From Globodera rostochiensis (lineage: Eukaryota; Nematoda; Chromadorea; Rhabditida; Heteroderidae): a DNA stretch of 64,000 nt. The notes under the pieces were generated by a model. That model saw only the letters and a program-made list of their open reading frames with translations, made no database searches and was not told the DNA's origin. A program made the position numbers and the translations under genes. Shown in pieces: positions 1 to 12,400 of this stretch. The stretch is taken from positions 1 through 64,000 of the forward strand of contig JAEVLN010000042.1 in NCBI GenBank assembly GCA_018350325.1, given 5' to 3'. Every line of letters starts with the position of its first letter. Position 1 is the stretch's first letter.

Positions 1-461
1 AAAATTTTTCAGATCGTATTTGAAAACTTCTGGGGGCGGGGGGTGAACTCCATAATTCAACTGAATTGCTGTTTTCAATTAACTATTATATAGTCAGTGT
101 AAATTGGTTGCCACAAAAAAAAAGAGTATTAAAAGTGTCCCCACCATATGGTCAATTTCTTCCAGATCCTCGGTAGAGTCAATGGTCTGCAAAAATAAAA
201 ATAAAAACCAATTAGTGTACCACCTAATTATCTTTCCAATCAAAAAAACAAAACAGAATCAAAATGCTGCCCACCTTGATGCTGCTGTTGTTGTTGTTGA
301 TGTACAGTTGTTCTCCTCCGCCGCCATGTTCCATGCTATTTTTGGTGCCACCACCGCCGCCGCCGGTGTTTACGGCGTTGGCAGCAGCAGCACGGACGCT
401 CGCGTATTGGGAGGGGGAGGCGGAATAGCCGTAAAGCGCAGTGACGTCAGACGGCAAATTT

Positions 462-493
<32 letters not shown>

Positions 494-3400
494 GGCGGTG
501 GCCAAATTCACACGGGGCTGTGCCGTTGCACGGCCAACCGGCACTTTGGCACCATTGTTGTTGTAGGTAAACTTATGCGCTGCCGGGGAAGGGGGGAGAA
601 GGAATTTGGGTAATTAATTAATGATAATGGAGTGGGAATTTGGGTAATTAATTAATGATAATGGAGTGGGAATTTGGGTAATTAATTAATGGGGAAAGCA
701 TAGTTTATAAGATAAAGGTTATATTCTTCACACATTCATTTTACCCGTCGTCGGCGTTGTTTTTTGCGCAACGGCACTCCTCAGCGTGGACGGCGATGGA
801 CTGGCGCCTCCAGCAATACCGCCAGCACCACCACCACCACCGCCACCGCCTCCGGCATAAACAATGGGTCGGACAATATGTGCCATCCTCTGCTGCTGCT
901 GCTGTTGTTGATGTTGTTCACCCGTCGGTGGTACTGGTAGTGCTTCACAACTTCCGTTGTCGTCGTCCTCTGTCGTCCCCACATCCACAAAGGAGCGCAT
1001 TGTACCGCAATTGCCCCGGCCTCCTCCAACAGTTTGGTAGCCAGCCTCGCTGCTGTTTCTGTTGTGCTGCGCATGGCTGGAGATGATGATGGTTGAGGCT
1101 GTTGTTGTTGTTGTAGCGGTTCTGCTTGCGCAAGCACCGGTCAGCGACGACGACGACGGCGGCGGCGGGGGCGGAAGCGGCGGTGTCCCACCAGCAGCAG
1201 AGGAGACGGCAGCACCAACAAACTGATGACGCTGCTGATAATGAGGCGAATCGTGCGGTGGAACAGTGGTCGTTGCTGCTGCTGCTGCTGCTGCTGCTCC
1301 GTTCATGGAAAAGTCCACTTTTGCAATGGGCTAAATGGGACGGGGCGGCACAATCGTTAATAGCATAAAAAGCAGAGCTTTTCCATCTCTAAATTCATCA
1401 AAAAACATTCCGACCTGTCTGTTCACCCGCGTGTACACCACGTGCGGATTACGTGGCGTCAACGGTGTGCTGCCCAACTGCTGGTGTTGCTGCTGCTGTT
1501 GAACGTAATGGTTCTGTTGCTGCTGCTGGTGAAGGTGCAGCGGTTGGGGTGCCGACTTCATCTCCAGGCTGGCAGACGAATTGTGCAGATGCTGTTGGTG
1601 GTGATTGGGATGACCGCGCGGAAGTGTCCCGACAGAGTTCACTAAATTTTGTTGAGCATAAAGCCAAAATGCTTCATGTGATGTGATGTCATTCGAAATG
1701 CAATGAGGTAACACGGGACCGATTATTGTCCAGGACAGGAATTGGTTCCGGCATCCAGAAACGTTTCAGTGCCGGCAAATATTTTCAAACTCAGCCAAAC
1801 TAAACAACCTAAATATTATTTGAAAGCTCTGTGTTTTGAACGTTGCTAGTAGGGACGCTCGAGAGTCTCGGTCTCGAGTCTTGAACCAAGAAATTTCACG
1901 GGTTTTTTGGGTCTCGGTCTCGAGTCTCGGTAAATTTCAAGTCTCGAGCATCCCTAGTTGCTAGTAAGCCAAAGCTAAACACAATTAGGGAATTCTTGAA
2001 AAAGGTTATTCCATAAAAACTTCGAAAACCCTGATTTTTTTTATACTTTCCGCTTCAAGCATTTTAAAGCGGAATTGAACCGCGCTTTGCTTTTTTCAAA
2101 TGATTCCTCCGCATTTAAAGACTTCCATGGCATCTTTGTTTGCTTAATTTTGTTGAGTGTTATAAACCTTTCAAAATTTGCTGGCATTAAAATGAACTGC
2201 TCCGTGAACAAAATAGCCTCCGGGGGGTTACTTATAGGAAAATACGGTATTTGGATGAAACATCCATTTTTTAAATAATATAAATTGATCTTGTGATACC
2301 TCACCAAGTGTTAGAGAGGGGGAAACTCATGCCATTAAACAAACAAAAAAATGTATAAATAAAAGTTGTTATTCGAATCCAACAACGCATATTCGTTCAT
2401 TCACTCCAACCGAACATAGGAAAATGAATTAAAACCGCACCAAAAAAAAGCAATTTTCAAACCCAACAGCACCAGTGAACAGCACGGAAAACACGGAAGC
2501 AGCAGCAGTTGTAACAACAACCAAAAACAAACAAAGTAAATCCAATCCAGGCCAACCGGCGCACAGAAGACCAACCAATTTCCTGTGCACGCACTTACTG
2601 GCAAATCCAGCGGACGACGAAGCGGACAACAACGACGGCACTGTTCGCCCGCCGCCGTAATCATCATTCTGTTTATTAGTGCCAGAATGATTCTGGGCAG
2701 GTGTTGTTGCTTTCATCTTCGTTATCATCCAATTGGCTTCATCTTTATCATCACAAACTGTTTCCCCTCCGGCGTCCACCCTTCCATTACCACCAGCATC
2801 TGCAGCATGTTCATCACCAGTTCCATCAACATTGCTAATACAAATGTCATCAATGAACGCAATTTTGTCCTCATTGATGTTTCCATTCCGTCGACGACGA
2901 CATTGTGCCGTCGTGGCTGCGGTTTCAGTTTCACATTCGTCGTCATCCGATGCAGAAACGATGACCAATTTGGAGGCAAAATTTACACTTTTCACCGGCG
3001 CCATGTGCCGTCGTGTTGTTGGTTCATAATTTGCGGTTGCTGTACGCTTCGCTTGTTTGACTTGCAATGCCATCGACGGAAGGCTAATGCCAACTTGGAA
3101 TTGCCGTGGCACCGCACTGTTGTTTTTGTTCAACAATTCTGTTTCTGTTTCCGCTGCGTTGTTCTGTTGATGATCCGCAATTTTTGGCGTCGAAGAGTGT
3201 GCAGGTGGAGAATAAGAAGCAGAATGATGGTAGCACTCGTGATAAAAGCCAAGACATGGCGATATGCTAAGGTCCAGTGCGTTCAGTGAACTTTTGCTGA
3301 TCCGTCCACCACTGCCGCAATGCATTCGAACGGTGGCCACCCGTTGATGATCCGGACGAATGTCGGCGGCCGCCGGAGAGTTACTCTTTCGCCCAAAATT

Positions 3401-6400
3401 TGCCGTGCCTCCTCTCGCGGCAACATTTTGAAGATGGTCATGCTGGTGATGATGATGATGATGATGAAGAAGATGAAGCTGTTGACATTTTTGTGCAACA
3501 ATTGGTGATATTTTGGCCGAACTGGACGGACAAATGTGGGGTGGCAGCGAATTTCGGTGCTGATTCCGACGCTGCTTGGTGCCGGTGCTGCCGCCACCAC
3601 CACTTTTTGGGGACTGTTCAGCGGTCGTCGTCATTGAGTGGAACGACTCCAACATTCCATGGGGCAGAGAGGTGGAGGGACCGCTGCTACCACCAAAGGC
3701 AACTACTTCGACAACACCGCTTTCCAGTTGGCCATGTTCTGTCTCTACACATAAATATAACAACGACTCATCATTGGACTCTTCTCTAAACGTTTTAACG
3801 CTCGTGGTCAAGACTCTCGAGATGAGATCTCGAACAATTCCATTCAATGGAGATCTCGCCTTTTCGGACTCCAATACACATATAGTAAAACAAAATGTAC
3901 AATGGACCACAGAGGGTAAAATGTAATCAAAAATCAAGGGGATGAATTGTCATTGAAACGCGTTAAAAACTTACAATAAAATTCCAAATTTTTAAAAAAT
4001 CAACACCACAACATTTCAAAAACTACACCTTGGCGTTGTGTGGTTGCAGCGTGGCATGCCGCCTGTTGGTAGTGTGCCGGTGTAAGGCATTCCATTGCGG
4101 CAGGGTGAAGGTTCAGCCCGGCGGCGGTGCCGGCCGGCGCGATGAACGCCCGCTGTTGGCCGTCGATTAACAAAATTCCGGTTCCGTCATCAACCGTGGC
4201 CGCTGATTCAAAGTCCTATAAACATAAGTACATGATGAAATGTCCGAAACCCTAAAAACAACTTATTACTTGATTGCTCTAAATCTTGATCGTTTGTTTT
4301 TAACAATCCCGATAACGATTATACACTACACGTTTTGCCACCTTACATTTTGACACCCCAGCAAAAATGTTACAATGTTACGTTTTTTGAATAATTTTGA
4401 GCATGTGTTAGAATGTTTTTGTGGCCAAAAGATTCCGAAAAAATTTTGGAATCAAAAAACCTTCGAATTCGGGTCCGGAGTTTGAAATTTAAGTTTTTGC
4501 TGGGGTGGCTGGCAAAACGTACGGACACCCCGGATAACTCATCGTTTTTTGTACCCAAAAACATGAATCTAATTAAAAAAACGAAAAAAGCAAAAATTAA
4601 AAACAGACGAAAAAAACAAATATTGTTGGTTGGCACATGATTGCACGGGGGAGGGGGCACACAATTGTATTGAGTTACGGCTTATAAACAATCACAACTA
4701 GAGACCGAAAATTAGGACCCAAACCCCAAAATTTTTTTGGTCATTTTTTGGGTTTTGCTCCAATCAGACGCAAAATCCAAAAATTTTTTGGTCCAATTTT
4801 TTGTACAAAAAACCCAAAAAATTTTTGGGTTTTGGGTCCGGACTCTATCACAACACACCTCAATGGCTGAGGCGTTGATAAGTGTAGCAAAACGTCCGCC
4901 ACCTCCACCGGCGTTGTGCTGCTGCGGTTGCTGATGGATCATCCACAGGTCGTCGTCCAGCTCGGCAACCGCGGACGGTGTGGAGACGGACATTTTACGC
5001 CCGGGGATGTACGACTGCTGGTGGTGGGAGCGAGCGCGCTGCTTTTTGTGTCTCCGTTGCGATCGATTAGACATGGTGGCGGAGGCACGGACGTTGTTGT
5101 GATCATTTTTGCTGCGTTGAAAGCAGGCGGCGAGCAGTGCAACGACGAGCAGCAACACAACAACAACGACCACACCGATGAGCACAAAGGCCAGGTTCGA
5201 CCTTGTTTAATTGGTTTTTACCTACCATCAACAACTTCAAAACGTTTGGCACACCTCATCCCAACAAAAAACTGTCCAAGCAGAATTGCAGCAGAACTGT
5301 CATCGTCGCCAGATCGATTTGGATCACCACCACCACCAAACGGCGGATGCCCGGGAAATGTGGTCGCCGTGGTGAAGCTGGCCACCGGCGTGAACGGACC
5401 GTAGCCCTTCACATTGCGGGCCTGCAATTTGAAGTGATAGGTGCGGTCAGGCCGAAGCTTTCGCATCGCAATTGAAAGCCGATCACCCTTCACACTGTCC
5501 ATCACCCAGTCTCGGTCCGGCAAATTTGGACGGTCCGAATAGAGCACAATGTACTCTGAATGAAGAATAACCAAAAATGAAAATAAATACATAAAATGGG
5601 GACATATTTTTGGTGTACTATAAAAGCGGCGCCTCCGGTCCGAAGGTCAAAAATGTTGTAACTTTCTTCAATCTAAACCGATTAGGTCAAACAAAATACC
5701 ATGAAAGCCTGCGATAAGTTAAAGTTAAAGCTAAGTGATTGGACAATGCTTAAAAAAGTTATGGCCAAACAAGTGAAAACCTCCAAAAATGGCCATTTTT
5801 GGAGGTTTTCTGGCCATAACTTTTTTCATAATTATCAGAACGCTTCGTTTTTGCTTATTAATTGCTTTTCCTCATCGAGTGCTTTCTAATGATCGACCTA
5901 ATAGGTTTAGGTTGTAGAAAGTTGTAAAGCATTCGGCACTCAAACCCCCCCCCCCCTTCGACCTTCGGACCGGGGTAGCCAAAAGCGGAGACCCTGAATT
6001 TCGCCGTTTGCGTATTTGGGCGGTTGCCATGTGAGCGTGACCATGCTGGGATCGTTGTCCGCATGTGGGCGGCCCGACTGCGGGCCGATGACGGTCAAAT
6101 CGCGCGGTGGTGAGGAAGGCGGTGCCGGGAATGTGCGGTTGAGGGCACTCAGACTCCAATGATGCGGCGACTGGGCCAGTCTGACCGCAAATTCGAACAG
6201 TGTGTCCGGCCTCAGGCCGTCAAAGGTGTGTTCAGTTTCGGTGCTGTTCAACAATTTGTACTGCGCTTCATCAGTGTTGCTAAAATGGTTATCAAATATT
6301 GTAATTTTTTTTAAAAATTAGTTTAAGAACACAACCCTTTCAAAATTTTTGTTTTTCATATATTTTTGGGGGGAGGCCCAACGTTCCTCCCCCAGGAAAT

Positions 6401-9400
6401 GTTACTATAAAAGCAGTTGCTGTGCCAATGGCCTCATGCAGTGGGCACTTTTTCGAAATTTTTTTTTTTGAAAAAAAAATCAAATCTTTTAGACACTTTT
6501 TCCCAAAATTTCTTATGTAAAATGCAGTAAAAACGAAAACTAAGTATGCACCCCTAAAAAGTGGATTTTTTAAAAAATTTGTATTTGATATTTTTTATAA
6601 AATTTTCCATGGGGTAGGAAATGTTAAAAGAAAGCAGTTGCGCGCCGCCGCCACTGGCCTCATGCCGTATTTGATGGTGTACAGTTGGTTGAACGCGTTC
6701 TCGTTGGGGTCAATCCACGTGAGTCGCATTTGAGAAGAGGAAATTGCCTCCGCAACAACACCAACAGGCGCCGGCGGCAAACTGTTCGCGCCATTGTCCT
6801 GTTGGTGTCCAAATCCCCCAAAGGTGGGCTTTGGGTCAGCGATTGAGGAGGACGAGACGGACGACGAATGTGCGCCATATGAAGAAGTCCTTGAGAAATG
6901 ACAAAAAAAAAAATAAAAATTTAATAAAAATTGTCAATTTTTGTAACAATTTCTCAATAAAAATCGGCAAAATTGCCAATTTTACAAGTACAAGTAGAGC
7001 ATCACGGTGCCATCAACACCAAAACAAAATATGTTTTTTTTTTCTCTGAAATAGTACTCAAACACCAATACAAACATTTAAGGAAAAATGGTCAATTTTT
7101 GTAACAATTTCTCAATAAAAATCGGCAAAATTGCCAATTTTACAAGTACAAGTAGAGAATCACGGTGTCATCAACAACAAAAATATACTCAAACATCACC
7201 AACTTGACGGTCTCGTAGATGGGGAAGCCGTGCCCAATTCTGTTGAAGGCGCGCAACGAAATCACATACTCGCGGTTGGGCTTCAGTCCACGAATGGTAA
7301 AATGGCGCACCTCCGGCTCCACCGTCGCCTTCTCCACATCCGGAATGTTGATACCCCAACCAATCTGTAAAAAAAAAAGCTGTTGATGAACATGTCATAA
7401 AGTACACCCATTTATAGTACCAAATATCCTCTTATCAGCACATTGTCGTCCCGTGGTGGAAGCCATGAGACTTGCACCGAGTCGTGTGAGGCCAACACGC
7501 GCAGCTCCGACGGTGCACCCGAAATTTGGGACTCTTCCTTTTGCTCCTCCGGCGTGTCCACCGGTGTCCAATCTGTCCACGGACCAGTGCCGTTCTGGAA
7601 CAAAGACAGAAATCATGTCATCACCCAAAAATGACTCGATTCTCGGTTCATTTATGCAAATTTTGTCCAATTTTTTTTTTAAAACAAAAATCGTTAAAAC
7701 CCGGACTGCCCCAAAAGCTCAAAATCAGGCCAATGGGTAGTAAGTACTACCATGTATTTTTGAAAAATTTTTGCGTTTTCTTAACAAAATCTTTTTAAAA
7801 AATTTCCACGGGGCGCCTGTCGTCGTCGCCGTCGGACTCTCCAATTGCATATCAAATCGCAAAATGCGCACCAAAAAAAATTCGAAAATTTTTTAGTTTA
7901 AAAATTTTCAAAATTTTTCCCGTTTCCGTGGTATTCCCGTCAAGAAATGAACGGGATTAGTAGTAAGGAAACGGGAAAAAGACGGGATTCCCGTCAAGAA
8001 TTGAACGGGATTAGTACGGGGAACGGGAACAAGACGAGATTCCCGTCCCGTACTTTTTGAAAAACGCGTTCCCGTTGCCGGAAATTTTATTTTACCGAGC
8101 TCTACTATCCATGCACCCAGAAATTGTTGCAAAATGCAGCACAACAATCAGAGTGTTGCATTCACAAATTTTTCGACCTGGTTAACGGCCGCAACACGGA
8201 TCAAATAAGCGGAGCCCGGCTCCAGGCCGTCCAGCGTGTGTGTCCACCATCCTTCCATGCCGTCATCGTCATCCTCACCTTCCTCTTCTTCAACAAGTAC
8301 AGTGCTTGCTGTGGCCTTGCCGCCACCGCCTGGGGGCCGTCCGCCCTTCATTCGGTAGCGCAATTTGTGTCCAATGAGTGCATCGCTGTTCCACTGAGCA
8401 TGTGGCGGTGGTCGCCATCGGACACGAATCGCGTGCTGTCAGAGAGGGGAAGGAGAAAAGTGGGATAGAAAATTTTTGAGAAAAACGATAATATTTTTAT
8501 GGAAAATCTCCCAAAATTCCGCTTTACCCCTGGGTTTATGAAAACTTTTTTTGTTTGAAAAGTTCCCAAAATTCCGCTTTACCCCTGGGTTTATGAAAAC
8601 TTTTTTTGTTTGAAAAGTTCCCAAAATTCCGCTTTACCCCTGGGTTTATGAAAACTTTTTTTGTTTGAAAAGTTCCCAAAATTCCGCTTGACCCCTGGGT
8701 TTATGAAAACTTTTTTTGTTTGAAAAGTTCCCGAAATTCCGCTTTACCCCTGGGTTTATGAAAACTTTTTTTGTTTGAAAAGTTCCCAAAATTCCGCTTT
8801 ACCCCTGGGTTTATGAAAACTTTTTTTGTTTGAAAAGTTCCCAAAATTCCGCTTTACCCCTGGGTTTATGAAAACTTTTTTTTGTTTGAAAAGTTCCCGA
8901 AATTCCGCTTTACCCCTGGGTTTATGAAAACTTTTTTTGTTTGAAAAGTTCCCAAAATTCCGCTTTACCCCTGGTTGAGGAAGTGAGTCCGCGTGCACAT
9001 CCCGTGGTGGTGCGGACGGCGTGTCTGGCCATGTTCGGATGACGATTGGTTCACTGGAGGGCCCAGCACCGTGCACATTCTCGGCCTCAACTCGAATCGA
9101 GTACGGCGCGTTCTTGGCCACTCCGTGGAGGGTGTACGACGTTTTGACCATCTGTGATGAACAAAACAAGAAAATAGAATTGTGTCCAGTTCATTTTAAT
9201 GTTGGTTAAAAAAAAAATTAAATTCTTTCATTAAAACATTTACCAAAACTTGAGTTTCGGAAGAAAAAGCATCTTCGCCGTCTTCTTCATCATCATCATC
9301 ATCCTCATTGTCCTCTTCATTTTCTTGTCCCGTAACGTTTTTGGCCACTTTTACATAAAACAATTTGTAACGAATGTCCAAATTTGATGATGCGTCGATG

Positions 9401-12400
9401 GGTGTCGGCTCATCCCATTGAACCTGTCCGGTGATCAGAGTTTAGGCAATTACGAATCAAAAATTTGCAAAATTTTTTATTAATTTTGATTTCTACCTGA
9501 ATGCTCTCCGAACTGAGAACTTCAGCGCGTAAACTGCGCACTTTGCCGGGCAGCGATTCTAAATAAGTGCCATTTTTGTCCGAGTAGAGTAGGTCGGGAC
9601 CGGGATCCCGGTCGGGAATTCCCGGTTTTTGGAATCCCGGTCCAGATCCCGGCTTTCACGGTCCCGTTCAATCCCGAAAATCCCGCTCCCGACCCACTCT
9701 AGTCCTAATGTGTAAGTTCTATATAAGTGAACCAAATTGCGAGGTGGCCGGCCATACCCTGTTTTTTGGTGGTGATCAACAGCGCATCGGACGGTGTGCC
9801 GGGCCCGACCAAATTGACCGCAATCACTCTGATCGAATAGGACGTTTGCGGGCGTAAATTGTCCAACATTTGTTGGGTGTCGGTGCTGTTCAAAGTGCGT
9901 TCCCTAAAATGTTCAAAAAAAAAAAAATTATAAAAATGCATTTTTTATTAAATAGTTTTCACCTCGTCGACCCCTCTTCCCGGTAGGCCACAATGTAATG
10001 CGTTATTGGCCCAAACTTTTGACTATTCAATGGCGCGTCCCATCGCAACTGTACACTTTGTGCCCCAGTGTCAGTGGCACGCAATGAAAGTGCCTGTGCC
10101 GGCGTTTTGGGGACGACTAATGCGCGGACGGAATCGTCGGAGGATGGCGAAATCAGTGGCAAATGTGAAGCTGAAAGCATATAGTAATGAAAATTTTGGA
10201 GTTTTGTAAAATCATTTTCAAACAGACACCGCAACACAACCAAAAACAGAAATGAGGGTTATAATTGAAGCAGTTTAGGGCAAGAAAAGAGTTGGCTCAA
10301 ACACACAGAGACCGAGGATGTTGTACTAGTAGAAAAGTAACAAATACTTAATGAAAAGTAAGCTGTTTGGCTTCCAAATTAGGATTAATTGTTCCAAAGC
10401 CGGCCTAATTCGTTTTTGAACAGCCCCAGCAGCTCTGGTTGTGAGCGCATGGGTAGAGAACAGTGCAGTCCGTCGCTCACCCACCCACAGCAAATGGGCG
10501 TCGTAACTAGAGCCCGGATTTTTGAAAAACCCCGGATCAGGGTCAGGATTTTGGAAATGACCAGGATCAGGATTTTGCCAGGATTAAAAATCCTGGCTTT
10601 CAAGATATCCTGATCCTGGTGCTTCGGTCGAAAAATACCAGGATTCCGGATCTCAGGAGTCCTGGAAAATCCTGTCCGGACTCTAAGTGGCACACACACA
10701 CACAGTTGGCAAGCACAATTCGGTTCTCTTTCAGCACCCACTTAAATTCTTCCTCCTCCACATCACTCCATGGTGTTGCTGATGTTCCGTTTGGAATGGT
10801 GGGTTGGGGTTGAGCCCATCGTCCGGGATGGGCTGATGGGTGGAGCGGTTCAAGAGGGAATAGTAGGAGGAGAGAATGTCTGGAAGAACAAAGAGTTGGT
10901 GAGAAGGCAACAGACAGATGGGAAAACGGATTAGCAAGTAACAAAATTACAAAAAATTATATTTAAGAGGAAAATTGGGGGAAAATTTATGCAAAAAGAA
11001 AAACGCCATTTTTTAGAGACCGGACTGGATCTGGATCCAGACCTGGATTTTTCTGGATCCAGAAATCCAGACATTCTCCACGACCCTGGATTTTTAATCC
11101 AGATCCAGGGGACTCAGACTTGGATCCAGATCCAGAATCCAGGTAATCGGACCTGGATTTTTCGTTATGTATTGATCCTTATTAGATACATATCACAAAC
11201 ATGGTTTTCAAAAATTTAAATAAATCCAGATTCAGGCTTCCACACAACCCTGGATTTTTCTGGATTTGGATTTTTAATCCAGATCCAGGTCATTTCCAAA
11301 ATCCAGATTCAGGTTTTTTCAAAATTCCGGTCTCTATTTTTTTTAGCTTCAAAGACCAACACAATCCTGAACTCTATACGGCTACTATACTTGCAAAGAA
11401 TCAGCTACTTAAACTGAATCAAAAGTCGAAATATTCAACATAATAAACCCCCATGGGACAAAAATGTTCACCGGCTTGGTCGACCAGCAACTGAGCAGCC
11501 GCCTGTTCAGTACCGACCTCGTTGTCCGCAATGCACTGATAGACGCCCTGGTCATCGCGGACCAGTCCAAAAATGCGCAATTTGTTCGAGGCAATCTACA
11601 AGAGGAATAGTAAAAGTCCAATTATATTTTTTAAAATTAAAATTTGAGTTTAAGAAACATTTTGCCAATTGTTGGACTAGAGAACGGAAACTTGGACCCA
11701 AACCCCCAAAAATTTTGGGGTTTTTTATTGGATTTTGGTTTTTTTTTTTGTGGGTTGTGCTCCAATCTGACCCAAACTCCAAAAATTTTTGGTACAATTT
11801 TTTGTACAAAAAACCGCAAAAAATTTTTTGGGTTTTGGGTCCGGACTCTAGTTTGGACTCCGTTCCGTGACTGTTTTTTGACCACAATTTTTGTTAAAAT
11901 TTTTTTTACAACAAAATTTTTGAATTTACCACAAAATATTCGCTGGGAATGATCACTTCGCCATTCTTGTTCCAAGTGATTCGCGGCGTCGGCACACCTT
12001 CCGCCACACACTCAAACTTAAGCAAAAAAATGGTGTCAGTACGTTTTGCCAACCCAGCAAAATGTTTCATTTCGCCAACACATCAAAAACTTAAATTTCG
12101 ACCAATTCCGAACCCCGGACCCGAATTCGAATGTTTATTGATTTCAAAATTTATTTGGAATCTTTTGGCCTCGAAACATTCAAAAAACATGCTCAAAATC
12201 ATCCAAAACGTAAAGTTGGCAAAACGTAGTGTTACCAAAAAAATAAATAAAATAAACCCATCAATAAATAAACAATAAAAAAAACCTCAACATCGTTGGT
12301 CTCTTGTGTCAGCACATCGACGGGTCGAATTGTAATCGTTGGAGACACTCAAAAAAAATGTTTCAAATCTAATAATTTCCGCATTTTTTAAAAAGAAACC

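Noticed and set aside
1..18. Alternative last exon KFSNTI with a stop at 9-11 ending unc-40 inside the window
   Set aside because: Possible by splice rules, but an acceptor at 61-62 gives a longer in-phase exon ([20 protein letters not shown]) open to the edge, which fits better with more tail to come. Not settled.
104..1714. Plus-strand open frames opposite the unc-40 tail
   Set aside because: They mirror CAG/GCC-type triplet repeats of the minus-strand exons and have no splice or domain support.
2429..2598. Extension of the long unc-40 tail exon to the stop at 2429
   Set aside because: A perfect GTAAGT donor follows GFA at 2599, and the acceptor at 1641 continues the frame ([15 protein letters not shown]). 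The extension encodes hydrophobic sequence unlike the rest of the tail.
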